From contig MU863931.1 in assembly GCA_033296885.1 (NCBI GenBank), positions 62,001 through 126,000 of the forward strand: a stretch of 64,000 nucleotides of DNA, read 5' to 3'. Positions 50,294-61,738 of this stretch are shown here, piece after piece. The notes beneath the pieces were generated by a model, which had not been told where the DNA came from, did no database searches, and worked only from the letters and a program-made list of their open reading frames with translations. This DNA is from Triangularia verruculosa. Taxonomy: Eukaryota > Ascomycota > Sordariomycetes > Sordariales > Podosporaceae. The translations under genes were made by a program, and so were the position numbers. The number at the start of each line of letters is the position of its first letter. Position 1 is the stretch's first letter.

Positions 50294-52771
50294 ATGGGAA
50301 AAACAAAAACAATCCGCCTGGGGAACCGGCTGCGGTACCCCATCACCATTGTCCGCCTCCTCAAGTCGCCCGGCGACACCGTCAAGAAACAAGATGCGCT
50401 TATGGAGTACTCGTTCAAATGGTTCAAAGAAGTCGGCGACACCATTCGCGGCGAAACATGGCAGGAAGAGCAGACGACCTTTGCCGACTGGTGCTCGCCC
50501 TCGGACGGCACCCTCAAGTCGTGGAGCATCAAGGAGGGCCAGGTCATCAAGCAGGACGGACCCTGTCTTCTCATCGACGAGGACTGCTCGCACGAGATTC
50601 AGTTCCAAGGCCTCTGCGCCATCTGCGGGAAGGACATGACCGAGGCCAACTGGGCCGCCGAGACACGCGACACGGAGCGCGCGCCCATCAGCATGGTGCA
50701 CGACCAAACGAACCTCACCGTCAGCACCACCCACGCCCAAAAGTCGGAGCGCGAGCTGCAGAATCGACTGTTGGACAACCGAAAATTGAGTTTGGTCGTG
50801 GATTTGGATCAGACGGTTATCCAGGCCTGCATTGATCCGACAGTGGGTGAGTGGATGAAGGACCCAACCAACCCGAACTACGACTCGGTCAAGAATGTCA
50901 AGACGTTCCAGCTGGACGATGGGCCGCACGCGTTAGTGAGGAGGTGCTGGTATTACATCAAGATGCGCCCAGGCCTGGAGGATTTCCTGCAGCGCATCTC
51001 GACCATGTACGAGCTGCACGTCTACACCATGGGCACTCGCGCCTACGCGCAAAACGTGGCGCGGGTGATTGACCCCGAGAAGAAGTTGTTTGGCAACCGG
51101 GTGATTAGCCGTGATGAGAACGGCAACATGTACTCCAAGAGCTTGCAGCGGTTGTTTCCTGTCAGCACCAACATGGTGGTGATCATCGACGACAGATCCG
51201 ATGTGTGGCCGCACAACAGGCCTAACCTTGTCAAAGTCACCCCGTACGAGTTTTTCAAGGGAATCGGTGACATCAACGCGAGCTTCTTACCAAAACGGCA
51301 AGATCTGCTCACCTCTGCGCCGGCGACGAATGGGGTCAGGAAGGCAGAGAAGCCGGAGGATAAGAACGCCAAGGCGGTGGCTGCCAGCAAGGACACGGAC
51401 GAAGTCACAAAGGAGCAGCTTGAAGAACAACAGTGTGCGCTGGAGAAGCAGATCAATGAGCGACCTCTGCAATTGCTGCAAGAGAAGCAGGATAAAGAGG
51501 ACGAAGAAGCGGAGAAGGCGACGGTTCAATCTGAGGATGGTTCCTCGTCGCGTTCTTCCTCCCCGCCGCCGCAGCGCCACAAGGTTCTCCTCGACGATGA
51601 CAGGGAGCTTGAGTTTCTCGAAAAGCACCTTACTCAGTTACACAAGGCTTATTACGCCAGTTACGACCAAAAGAAGTCGAAACGCGCGATTGGGGAGGAT
51701 GTTCCTGATGTGGGGCAGCTCTTGAACAATCTCAAGGCGAAGGTGCTGAGAGGTCATCACATTGCCCTGTCGGGTGTGCTTCCACAGAACACGGATATTT
51801 ACCGATCAGAGATCGGCCAGCAAATCACCAGCTTTGGCGCTCGGCTGAGGTCGACGGTTACGAAAGAGGTGACGCACCTTGTTGTTAATACCGCGCAGCC
51901 GGGGACCGCGAAACTCAATGCTGCGAGACGGTACCCTCACATCAAGATTGTGGGATTGGAGTGGCTCGCGCAGTGCTTTACCGAGTGGACATCTGTGGAC
52001 GAGACACCATATCTCTACTTCAAGAACGACGCCAACAACATCGGGCGAGGACAAGAGGGCGAGTCTTCAGACGAGAGCGATGAAGAGATGCAGGGTGTTG
52101 AAACCGCCAGTAGCAACTTGCTGAAGACTCCGGAGCCTAAAAGAAATAAGTTGAGCTTGAGGCTGCCCGGCCCCAAGGATGAGCACGAGGATGATGATGT
52201 TGACGACGACGAGGAGGGGCTACTGCCGGATGAGGTGGAGGAAGGACAGATGTCGCCTATTGACGGGCTGAAGACCTTTAATTGGGGCTCGGCTGAGGAT
52301 GAGCTGGCGGAATTTCTTGCGTCTGGGTCGGATGATGATGACGATGATGACGAGGATATGAATGAGGAAGGCGAGGAGGATGATGAGGATTTTGCTCCGG
52401 CGGAGGGGGCGGAGTCTTCTTCATCATCCGAACAGTCGAGGGGTAGCCGTAAGAGAAGTCGGAGTGGCAGCCCGGTGACTAGGAAGCGGAAGCTGGAGGA
52501 TGATGGTGAGGAAGAGGAGGGGGAACAGGGCGAAGAAGACGGGTCGGCCAAGAGGATTAGGAGAATGAAGAGCCAGAGGGGCTCGTCGCTGAGGCATCAG
52601 TATGAGGCCGCGCCGGACTTGCCGACGCCGGCGGTGACGGGGGATGAGGAGGGGGAGAATAAGGAGGGGGAGAGTTATACGGATCTGGATGAGGCGGCGC
52701 TCGCAGCGGATCTCGAGGCTGAGTTTGCGGCGCTGGATGATGGGGAGGATGGATGGGGCCAGGATGGGTGA
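50294..52771 (+). CDS. fcp1: FCP1, RNA polymerase II CTD phosphatase
   Basis: FCP1 dephosphorylates the heptad tail of RNA polymerase II for recycling. Single exon, 825 residues. An N-terminal biotinyl-like region (LKSPGDTVKKQDALMEYSFK) precedes CAICGKDM. The HAD-type catalytic motif LVVDLDQTV carries nucleophile Asp170 and Asp172. MRPGLEDFLQRIS and YELHVYTMGTRAYA follow, and IIDDRSDVW supplies the second acidic pair. A BRCT domain lies near residues 480-570 (LRGHHIALSGVLP, VTHLVVNT, VGLEWLAQCF). The C-terminal third is highly acidic and disordered with a basic RSRSGSPVTRKRK patch, as in fungal orthologues where it contacts TFIIF. All catalytic residues present. Confidence 0.97.
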   Translation: MGKTKTIRLGNRLRYPITIVRLLKSPGDTVKKQDALMEYSFKWFKEVGDTIRGETWQEEQTTFADWCSPSDGTLKSWSIKEGQVIKQDGPCLLIDEDCSHEIQFQGLCAICGKDMTEANWAAETRDTERAPISMVHDQTNLTVSTTHAQKSERELQNRLLDNRKLSLVVDLDQTVIQACIDPTVGEWMKDPTNPNYDSVKNVKTFQLDDGPHALVRRCWYYIKMRPGLEDFLQRISTMYELHVYTMGTRAYAQNVARVIDPEKKLFGNRVISRDENGNMYSKSLQRLFPVSTNMVVIIDDRSDVWPHNRPNLVKVTPYEFFKGIGDINASFLPKRQDLLTSAPATNGVRKAEKPEDKNAKAVAASKDTDEVTKEQLEEQQCALEKQINERPLQLLQEKQDKEDEEAEKATVQSEDGSSSRSSSPPPQRHKVLLDDDRELEFLEKHLTQLHKAYYASYDQKKSKRAIGEDVPDVGQLLNNLKAKVLRGHHIALSGVLPQNTDIYRSEIGQQITSFGARLRSTVTKEVTHLVVNTAQPGTAKLNAARRYPHIKIVGLEWLAQCFTEWTSVDETPYLYFKNDANNIGRGQEGESSDESDEEMQGVETASSNLLKTPEPKRNKLSLRLPGPKDEHEDDDVDDDEEGLLPDEVEEGQMSPIDGLKTFNWGSAEDELAEFLASGSDDDDDDDEDMNEEGEEDDEDFAPAEGAESSSSSEQSRGSRKRSRSGSPVTRKRKLEDDGEEEEGEQGEEDGSAKRIRRMKSQRGSSLRHQYEAAPDLPTPAVTGDEEGENKEGESYTDLDEAALAADLEAEFAALDDGEDGWGQDG

Positions 52772-53423
52772 AGATACTGATCCTTGTGTACATAAATATT
52801 TTTTCTGTATTTTCCCACTCTCGACGGTTTATGGGCTGGCAGGGAAAGCGGGCGTTCACGGGCTGCATTCTTGCATCTGGGGGCCATCTTTTGTTTTTTT
52901 TGTGTGTAAAGGAGGGACTAGTAAATGGATATGGGGGAGGAATATACCCTGTTATTACATTTATTTTCTTCACTCTGGTTCCATGTAGTAAATGTCGAGC
53001 GACATGTTTTGAAATGCCATCCCGGCAATTGGTGGTTATCGTTGTTATCTTTGTTAGTTGGTCAGTGCATCTTGGTTGCCAAGAGTTACATAATCTTGCT
53101 GGACTGTGGCTCTCCTCTCCCCCGCCAAAAGTGAAGGTGTCTGTGTGCACGGACCCCCATCCACCCTGGTCGGCGGGCGGGCGGTCGTCAATTCCAAGCT
53201 CTGGCTTCCGCTGGGGGAGAGCTTGCAACGAATCGCCAACACTCGCTCGCTCAACCTAAACCAATCTGTCCGCTTACACGACCTGTCGGGCGAGGATTTC
53301 GACTGCGAAGGGAACACGATTAGGTACGACATTCCAACCGACCGATTCGAGGCTGAGGAGGAAAGAAAGCTAAAAGGCGACGGTGCAGTAGGAGGATAAG
53401 AGACAGAAACACAGTTGCCCAAG
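52772..53423. other. Spacer between FCP1 and the GRIM-19 gene
   Basis: Contains the FCP1 3' flank and the promoter/leader of the complex I subunit gene. Open frames at 52753-53399 overlap on both strands and resemble nothing. Confidence 0.4.
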
Positions 53424-54453
53424 ATGCCGCAGGATATGCCGCCGGTTGGGGGGTACGGGGCTGTGCAGTACAAGGTTGGTTCTTTCTTTCTTTTTCCAGA
53501 GGGAGTGGATGAACAGCTAGGGGAAGGGGGAATGGGTGGTGGGCGAGGGACCTACGATGACGACAACGAACGGCAAACGAGAACTGTGGACGCAATTATG
53601 GGAGGGATACAATATGGTCAGACGAAATGGATGGAATTCGGCGTCAATGGCGGAGAACTTGTGGTCGCAAAGAGTGATAGAGCAAGCCGGTAGGGAAGAG
53701 GTTGCACCAGGGAACAAGACACTCGACAACTTGGGGAGGGGGTTGCGCGAGAAACACGGGACAACTGATGGACGAAGAATACACGGCGCACTTTACATTC
53801 ACAACCGACACGACACCGCTATCATCATCAATTCTCGTTTGGAACAGACGATGAATATCTAGACGCCCGAAAACACACAAACCTCTCAAACCCCCTACCA
53901 TCCACCCCCCCCCCCCACAATATACCCAACCCTCCCGAGGCAACAGTAAACAAAAAGCTAACCCACACCCTCTCATCTCAGCGCAACCTCCCCTCCAACG
54001 GCCTCTTCCGGCCCAGAAACATCATCGTCGCCTCAGTAGGCCTCATGGCATACGGCTGGTACCAGCTCGTTGTCGGCGTCAGGGAGATGAAGTATTTTTC
54101 CCCCTCCTTTTCCTCTCTCTCTCTCTCTCTCTCTCACTAAATTACAAAGAATACTAACGCAATGGCAAAAAAAGCGAAATGGCTCGCGAGAAAATGTGGG
54201 CGCGCATCCACCTCATCCCCATGCTGCAGGCCGAGTGTGACCGCGACCTCGTCCGCCGGCATTTGGCCGATCAGGCGCGCGAGAAGGAGCTGCTGGGGGA
54301 GAACTTTAGGGTTTATAACTCTGATAGGTACGTCTTTTTATTTTTTTTATTTTTTTCCGTCTCCAAAATGGGAATGACAGAGGGGCTGATGATGGGGGGA
54401 ACAGATATGTCCGGCCTACTTTTGCGGCTGTGCCTCAGCATGTTACTAAATAA
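53424..54453 (+). CDS. Mitochondrial complex I subunit, GRIM-19 (NDUFA13) type
   Basis: Accessory subunit of NADH:ubiquinone oxidoreductase in the inner membrane. Four exons (53424-53474, 53982-54091, 54175-54327, 54405-54453) give 120 residues, assembled by hand. Exon 1 encodes MPQDMPPVGGYGAVQYK, the family's hallmark N-terminus. Exon 2 continues RNLPSNGLFRPRN and one membrane helix (VASVGLMAYGWYQLVVG). Exon 3 gives EMAREKMWARIHLIPMLQAE, and exon 4 ends RPTFAAVPQHVTK. The first intron is 507 bp with a GTTGGT donor, much longer than others here. The second ends in an A-rich AAAAAAAG acceptor after a CTAAC branch site. Because the exons are small, automated annotation could miss this gene. Length and motifs fit fungal orthologues. 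Confidence 0.92.
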
Positions 54454-54716
54454 AGGGGGAATCGGGATGGGGAGGGTGGTTATGGAAAATAGATTGGGGG
54501 AAGAAGATGGGGTGGTGTATATACAGTTACGAGGTGGAATAGAGAGAAGTTTTTGATCAAGCCACACTTTAGATGATATGCTTGTGACAAGGGATTGAAG
54601 CGGATGATTTGGGCTTGGGTCAGGTAGCTGGGACAGAGAGGGTAGATGAACCTCCGCAAACCACCATAGACTGCCGAAAAACCAAGCCACAGCTATCAAT
54701 TCGTGGGTACAGCCTC

Positions 54717-54806
54717 GCCCGGCTGGCTCAATCGGTAGAGCGTGAGACTCTTAAGGGGAGCTACCCCGAAATCACAAGGTTGTGGGTCGGATCCCGACGT
54801 CGGGCT
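54717..54806 (+). tRNA. tRNA-Lys (CTT) with 17-nt intron, possibly degraded
   Basis: Acceptor strands are GCCCGGC and GTCGGGC (one G-T pair) with D arm GCTC/GAGC and A box TGGCTCAATCGG. The anticodon loop CTCTTAA gives CTT. A 17-nt intron with a GGGG/CCCC hairpin occupies 54754-54770, right after position 37. The 3' half is odd: the anticodon stem TGAGA faces TCACA (one A-A mismatch), the T stem GTGGG faces CCGAC (one G-G mismatch), and the T loop reads TCGGATC instead of TTCGAxC, so the B box is altered. It is either a tRNA pseudogene or a strongly divergent copy. Confidence 0.7.
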
Positions 54807-55174
54807 CGATTCCTGTCGAACGATGTTTGATACTTTTTTACTATTCTTCACATTTGTTGTCGATATTTTCTGGCTGTTGACCAGCGGCCGTTGTGTCTTG
54901 ACAGCAAATATATTCCATCAATACAACTCCCCTTTTTCCCTCAGGCATCAGAATGTAGCATCCCACAACAGCGAGGAATTCATATTCCAGACTGGGGAGG
55001 AAAACAAACATCACAACTTTGGTATTTCAACACAACAATAGCATAAACAACCACACCCTCTCCCCCTCTCAATGACAGATATATATATATATATCCCGCA
55101 CAGCCACCCAAAACGCCTCGCCGAACCCCCCTTAATTCTCTTTTCTTATCTTCCAACTACAACTCACCCACCAA
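54807..55174. other. Spacer with a short (TA)n tract
   Basis: No gene. A (TA)7-8 dinucleotide run lies near 55078-55094. The rest is probably 3' flank of the condensin gene. Confidence 0.5.
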
Positions 55175-58100
55175 CTAGCCCTTCACAACCCTAAACCCCT
55201 CCCCCACCACCTTGGCAATCTCCTCATTCTTGTGCTGCAGCAACCCCAGCGCAAAAGCAACATCATTCCACTGCCTCTCCGTCTCGCACCTCGGCAGCCT
55301 CGCCGCGAGCTTGTCCGCCAGCTGCTTGGCATGTTTATCCTGTTTTTTATCCCTCATTAGCATCACCCTCCTCACCCTCCCGTTTCTTTTTTCCAGTTTA
55401 GAAGAAAAAAACATACCTTCTCCACAAACCCAAGCAGAAACCTCACAATCCTCCTAAAACTCTCCTCCTCTATCCTCCTGTCGGCGCTCAACAAACTAAA
55501 CATGTCCACAAAGTGGTTGTAAACCGCATTGTCCTTGGTCGACAACTCGGTAAAAAACATCCTCGCCAGGTCAGCAATCCTCTTGTCCTCGTCCTCCAGG
55601 CACTTTGCCATCTCCCCCAGCTGGCCCTTGACTTTCACCTGCCCCGCCAGGATCAGAAACGTCAGCGTCATGAGACACGTCCTCTTCACCGACGCGTCAG
55701 AGTCTGCCAGGCGCCGGTAGAGAAAGTCCGTGTTCTCGTCGATGAGGTGGTTGAAGCACACGGCCATGTCTCCCAGCGCGATCACGGCGTTGGATCGGAC
55801 CGTCGCGTCGGCCGAGCGCTCCATGATGGTGATGAGGAGCGGCAGGTTGGCTTCGCAGTACTCGCTCGAGACGCACATCAGCTTTGCGAGACACAGGGTC
55901 GCCGCCTGCTGCAGGTTGCGGTCTTTGTAAGTGGTGTTGTTGGCGCAGATCTCGCTGACCATGGGGCCGAAGATGGCCAGCAGGGACCGGCCGTCGTAGA
56001 GGAGCTCGCGTTCCCGGATGTGCGCCATGGCGTCGGTGAAGTCGTCCTCGGTTGTGCCGCCTATGAGGTCGAGTTCGTCGCCTTCTTCCTCTTCTGGTGC
56101 CGCGGGGGCGGCGGCGGATTTCCGCTTGTTGCCTGGGCCTTTGCGGCCGGTCGAGGCGGCAGTGCCGGCGGAGAGGGTCGAGGCGTCTTTGGCGGATTTC
56201 TCTTTTTCTTGCTTGCGACGCTTAAAGTCCAGTTCGCAGAGTTCGAGGTGGACGATCTGCTTGACGGCGACGTGGCCGACGATGAACAGCAGCTGAGACA
56301 GGGCGACGGTGTTGTCCTTGTTTTGCTTCTTGGTGGGGGATTGTGGTGGCTGGCTGGAAGCCGGCTGGGCTTGTGTCGGGGGAGCCAGAAGAGTAGGGTC
56401 GCCTTCCTCCCCATCCTGGGTAGCCGGGGGACTTGCGCTCGAGAGAGGCGCCGACTCATCGCGGGATGTTGGGCGGGACGCTTGTGGGGAAAAGACAGCC
56501 TTGGTCTTGCGACGGATGATCTCTGAACACAAAACATCTGGATGTCTGGACAGAGCATAGATAGCGTTAATAGCCTGCTCAGCAACTCCATACCAATCCT
56601 TGCTCTCAGTCGAGACCTCAGTGATGGCAGCTAGGCGGGCGAGAACGGCATGATCATTAGACAGCCGCGAGAACTTGATGGCAGACTCCTTGGCTGACCG
56701 GCCGCTGGGGTTGATGCGCCGGAGAGCAACACAGGTGAACTTGGCAAGCTGCAGGTCGGCACGGCCATGGGACCCAAGACCAGTGCGCAACATGGTCTCC
56801 ATCTCGCCAACCACAATCTCTGGGCTGGCAGTGGCAAGCATGCCGAGCACAATGATGGCGCCTCTTCTCTGCTTGCGAGAGATCTCCCTCTTCTGGACAC
56901 CGTACACCTGCCAGAGCTTGGCAATGACAATCTCGGGAATCATGCCCTGCTTCATCATGGTGGCCAACAGCTGCTCGAGAGAGGTGAGCTCGGCAGGAGT
57001 GGCACCAAACGTCAAGCTGATCATGTTCCGGGCGATGTAGTTGGCCGCATCGTTGGGGCTGAAGCTGTCGGGCGCCTCGAAGAAGAGACGCTTGTAGCAC
57101 TCAATAAGATGTGTTTGCACACCCTTGCCCTCGTCGCTGTTGCCCTTGGTCCAGATGAGCCTCAACATGCGTCTGATGCCAACCTTGTTTTGCTCGATGT
57201 TGTAGGCATCACCGATCTCAAAGAAGTCCATGGCCTCAATGACCTCGCTCTTGTTCTTGGAGCCAAGTAGTTGGCACACAGTGGTGGTTGCCTCATGAAG
57301 CACATCAATGAACTTGAGTGCCTCGCTATAGTACCTCTTGGTGAGTGTAAGCTTTTCGATGGCTTCCGACGTGGCAGCCTCCTCCTGTGCCTTTCGGATG
57401 GCCGCCACCTTTTCTTCTTCGGTCATCTCGGCGGGCGATTTCTGAGACGGGTCCAGCTGTGTTGCGTCAATCTGGGTGGCATCATCGAGAAGTCCAGCGT
57501 CCACCGTGGTATTGGCATTTCCATCCAGGCCTGGTGCATCAACTGGAGGCTTGAGAGCATCAAGCTCAGCATCAACCTTGTCCAACCGCTCCTGCCAATC
57601 CTTCCTGGCAAGCTGCGCACCATGGAGCGCGGTAAACGGATGCGTCCGGATCAGCGCACCCAACAACTTGATAGCATTCCTCCTGACGTGACTGCTCTTA
57701 TCCTCCAGGCTCTGGCAAGCCAACTCGGCCGCTTTTTGCCTTCTCTTGGGAAACTTTTGCTCCAGCTCGCAAATCTTGAGGTAGACCTGCATCGTCCTGC
57801 AACGGCAGTAGGGGTTGATATCCAGGAACCTCTCCTCCAACACATCAAAGAAGGCATTCATCTGCGACTTGTGGTTCTCTCCTCTTTCATCCGACTTGCT
57901 GAGATAGACAAGCATGTTTCCGAAAACCTCGATCAGGGCGCTGCGGAGGGTGTGAGATTCGCTGTCGAGCTGCTTGGCCAGCAGAGTGACTTGCTTAATG
58001 ATCAGTCTGGGGGCCAATTCGGATAGCTTGACCATGAAGGTCGACACAGATTTTGGCCCCTTGTTGTCATTGCTGTTGAATTCCTTGTTGCTGAGCTCTC

Positions 58101-59189
58101 GGAGGATTTCGTCTGCCAGTTGTGGGTAATCGTATTGCTCCGCCAGAATGTGGAGGAGCTCGGCCATGGGCTCGGAAAGATGTTCAAAGTATGTGAGATT
58201 CTGAACAATGGAAATTTGGGCGGCTACTATGGGTCAGTTTCTGGTCACAGACACATCTAACCAACAAACTCACCATAAGCATGCCCGTGATGCTTAACTG
58301 CCACACACAGCACTTTGAAAGTGTGCATGCGGATGCTGGTGTTTTTGACTCGCTGCTCGCTTTCGAGTATCATATACACCGGCCGGGTGAGCAGTGAGAT
58401 GAACGTGTCGCGCTCTGATGTGGTGAGAAAGATCTTGCCCAGCTTCAACCGAAGGACCTTGCACATGGTGTTGAGTGCAGTCTCAAGCTGGGTTGAGGAA
58501 TCCCAGCTGCCGTCCTTGCCCACCTCCTTCCTCCCTTTTGGCTTGCCGCGTCCGCGTGCTGGCATAGTGGTGGATGACTTTTCGGCTGCCTTGGTCTCGA
58601 CGGCGGCGATGGTCCACTGAAGAAGATAGCCGTACATCTCGAGAAGCATTTTGTGGTGGGCGATGAGTTCCTGCTCGTCAGATTCGAGGTCATGGTGGAT
58701 GACATCGGCCTCGGTGGCCAGGCCGGATGTGATCAGGTCAAATATCTTGCTGAGAGCATGGGCCGAGAGATAGGATGTGTACCTGGAGAGTTTAAACAGT
58801 TCAGAAACACGTTCGTTCAAACGAGAAGCTGGCGCACTGGGGTCTGGAGGACGGGGCCGCTTGGGCGTGGGTGTTCCCGCCGCCATCGAAGACGAGAAAG
58901 AGTGGTTGGGGACAAGCGAGGAAACAGGGGAAATGGGTGCACACTTTAAGAGGAATTGTAATGAGTCGAAGATGCTACTCCGCGTAATGGCATCTGGGTT
59001 CTCGGCAACGGCATCCACGATGGGATTTAGCACCCCGTTGATGATGGCGTTGTCGGCGAGGGAGTCGGGGTCGTTTTCACAGTCTACCAGCGTACTGTCG
59101 GCCTCGGGGGTTGGAATGGCTGCCGGATCGCTCATGTAATGCTTGAGCGCATCGTTGATATCGAAGTTGACGTTGTCCATGGTGGACAA
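55175..59189 (-). CDS. cnd1: Condensin complex subunit 1 (Cnd1/Ycs4, CAP-D2)
   Basis: Non-SMC HEAT-repeat subunit of condensin, needed for mitotic chromosome compaction. Three exons (59189-58274, 58226-55417, 55339-55175) with 47- and 77-bp introns give 1296 residues, the family's usual size. The N-terminal domain includes FDSLQFLLK and SRYTSYLSAHALSKIFDLI. The first splice joins HHGHAY to VAAQISIVQNLTYFEHLSEP, a strongly conserved segment. HEAT repeats follow, with RCRTMQVYLKICEL, HVRRNAIKLLGALIRTHPF, VRSNAVIALGDMAVCFNHL and VKRTCLMTLTFLILAG. The last exon encodes DKHAKQLADKLAARL and the tail. An acidic, Lys-rich linker sits near residue 990. It diverges from CDC7. Confidence 0.95.
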
Positions 59190-59835
59190 CGACGGATGTG
59201 GAGGCTATGTCGCGGCGCGCGGGGCTGTGGTTGCGTGGTGATCGGGTCGCAATGGACAGTGGAGGGGTTAGGAAGTGCCTGGGATATCGTCGCTGTCGTT
59301 AATTCGTTGCAGTAGCAATTGCCGTCGTTATCGTTCTCCTAGGGTCGTCGGGTATCGCTGTCGCTGTCGCTGTCCCTGTTGCTGTCGCAAAAGTCAAAGT
59401 CTCGGTCTGGGCGCAACACGGGCAACAGCAAGTGTTTCCCCCCCCCCCTCGTTTGCGATTTGTCGATTTTCGCTGTGGAGATCCCCTAGCAACTGCCCAC
59501 TTGTTTGTTGACTTTGGTGGGTTCTGCTCTGTCGCGTCGTCCCCACCCCAGAAGCTCGCGTCTTGGTCTGTGCGCTGCCCCTCCACCACCTGGGCACAGG
59601 TCCTTCTGATGCAGAAGAGAGAATACAGGAGCATTCATTAAAATCCACCCATTGGTTGTTGTCTTTTTCGTCTCTTTAATATACGGTCCGTTATCGGTGG
59701 ACAATTGGAGGCTCTGACGCATACACCAGCCGGCGTATGCATTGTCTTTAACCCGTCAGAATTGGGTTGACAGTGGTGGATATCCGTGGCGGCTTTGACT
59801 CTGGAAGCCTTTCACACTTACGGCCCCTAGCGACA
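59190..59835. promoter_or_regulatory. Divergent promoter between condensin subunit 1 and CDC7
   Basis: A 646-bp spacer between the starts of two cell-cycle genes. It holds a GCTGTC-type hexamer tract near 59345-59390 and a C10 run near 59440. No canonical MCB (ACGCGT) was seen. Shared regulation is plausible but unproven. Confidence 0.4.
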
Positions 59836-61345
59836 ATGGCGTCCGTTGCGCCCCCGAGACGCCAGCGAGAGGAGTCCTTCCGCATCCACGAGGATGTCCC
59901 TTCTACCGAAGACGCCGAAATGAACGAGCACGACTTCCACGACGAAGAGGCGGACGACGTGGAACCCGAGCACGAAGCTGAGCAGCCAGAAGAACAAGAG
60001 CAGGACGAACCAGAGTCCGAGTACACCGAGAGTTCTGACGACGACTTGGCCGTCGACAGCAACATACAGTACGACATGGACCGACTCCAAGACAGCTTCC
60101 CGGGCTTCAGGTCCAAGTACCGACTTATCAAGAGGATCGGAGAGGGTGCGTCAAGCTGTCCACAGATGGTACCTGGCGTGGACCCGTCGACTGACCAACT
60201 GTTGCACTCCAGGCACCTTTTCCACCGTCTACAAGGCCGAAGACCTGGCATACGACCGATACGATAACTCGTGGGACGTTGATAGAGACAGCGACAAGTG
60301 GACGCCGCCACCACTCAAGAGTTTCAGCAGCAGCGACCACCACCAGACGACGCGACGTCGCAAACCCAAATACGTCGCCATCAAGAAGATCTATGTGACC
60401 TCGTCCCCGACTCGCATCCTCAACGAGCTCGAGCTCCTCCACGATCTTCGGGATTGCGAAAATGTCTGCCCGTTAATCACAGCTTTCCGCGCCACAGACC
60501 AAGTCGTGGCCATCCTTCCATACTTTAGGCACGCCGATTTTAGGGAGTATTTTAGGAACATGACTGTTCCCGACATCAGCATCTACCTCCGATCACTTTT
60601 CACCGCCCTTGCCAGCGTACACAGGCACCACATCCTCCATCGCGACATCAAGCCCACCAACTTCCTCTACGACCCCGAGTCGCGAAGGGGTGTGCTGGTT
60701 GACTTTGGTCTCGCCGAGCGCGAGGGGTCAGAGTGCAAGCCGTGTCTCTGCCATGACGACTACCAGACCCGCAAGGCGCGTCTTGCAAACCACAACCCCA
60801 AGTCGACCCTCGGCGGCTATCCCAAGCAAGACACGCGACCTTCGAGGCGTGCCAACCGCGCCGGTACCCGCGGTTTCCGTGCGCCAGAAGTCCTGTTCAA
60901 GTGCACCGAGCAGACCACCAAGATCGACATCTGGAGTGTTGGCGTTATTCTGTTGACTATTCTCTCCAATCGCTTTCCCTTCTTCAACTCGGCCGACGAC
61001 GTCGAGGCCATGATTGAGATAGCAACCATTTTTGGCCGGGAGAAGATGAAGGAGGCAGGCAAACTGCACGGCTGTGCCTTTGAGACGACGATTCCAACCA
61101 TTGGATCGGGGGGTTTCAGTTTCGAGAGGATTATCTTGTGGAGCACGTGCCGTAGTGACTCGGAGAAGACACTGCCGGCGGATGAAAAGATGGCGGTGGA
61201 GTTTTTAAAGAGGTGCCTGGACCTGGACCCTCGTCACCGCATCAGCGCCGAGGAAGCGCTGGAGCACGAGTTTCTGCAAATGGGCATGGGCTCTTCGGTG
61301 GATGGAGCGGGAGACGACGACGAGATGGACATTCTCAAGGTGTAG
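59836..61345 (+). CDS. cdc7: CDC7 protein kinase (catalytic subunit of DDK)
   Basis: With Dbf4, CDC7 phosphorylates MCM proteins to fire replication origins. Two exons (59836-60145, 60213-61345) and a 67-bp intron give 480 residues. The intron lies inside the glycine loop: KRIGEG joined to GTFSTVYKAED. Kinase motifs follow: YVAIKKIYV (ATP-binding Lys), HRDIKPTNFLY (catalytic loop), VDFGLAE (metal-binding Asp), then a CDC7-type insert with Cys and basic residues (CKPCLCHDD), RAGTRGFRAPEVLFKC, IDIWSVGVILLTIL and the C-terminal insert before DPRHRISAEEALEHEF. The N-terminal 90 residues are acidic and disordered. The ATG at 59836 is preferred to an upstream GTG-initiated frame. Confidence 0.96.
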
Positions 61346-61738
61346 AGCATTGCATGGCGTTGAGTAGCATGACCGGAGCAGATGTTTGTTTTTGTTGTAC
61401 ATATTCACATATCATAGCCGGGGAGTTTTCCGGGCGATGGCATTGTTGGAGTTTAATGGGTCATACCACACGATTAATATGAGCGATGTATATTGTGTTA
61501 TTGATGCTGCTCCATTAATCCCCTGAGCCCCTTTATATTTGTTTGTTTTGACCTGGCCACTCACGTGACAGCGCTGCGACTTGAACCTTGCTGCCTCATC
61601 TGTCCAACAACAGTTTCATCTCACGAGCGACATTCTTCATCCAAAATTGATGCAAAGTAAATACTTGCTTCCCGGTTTATCAAACTTGGCCACATTCATC
61701 GGCTTTCAATCTAGATATCTGTATTTTCGAACGTCACC
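61346..61738. other. Spacer between CDC7 and CHL1
   Basis: 393 bp holding the CDC7 3' flank and CHL1 promoter. A 13-mer CCCCTGAGCCCCT at 61520-61532 is identical to one in the inverted repeat at 22628-22640. Confidence 0.5.
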
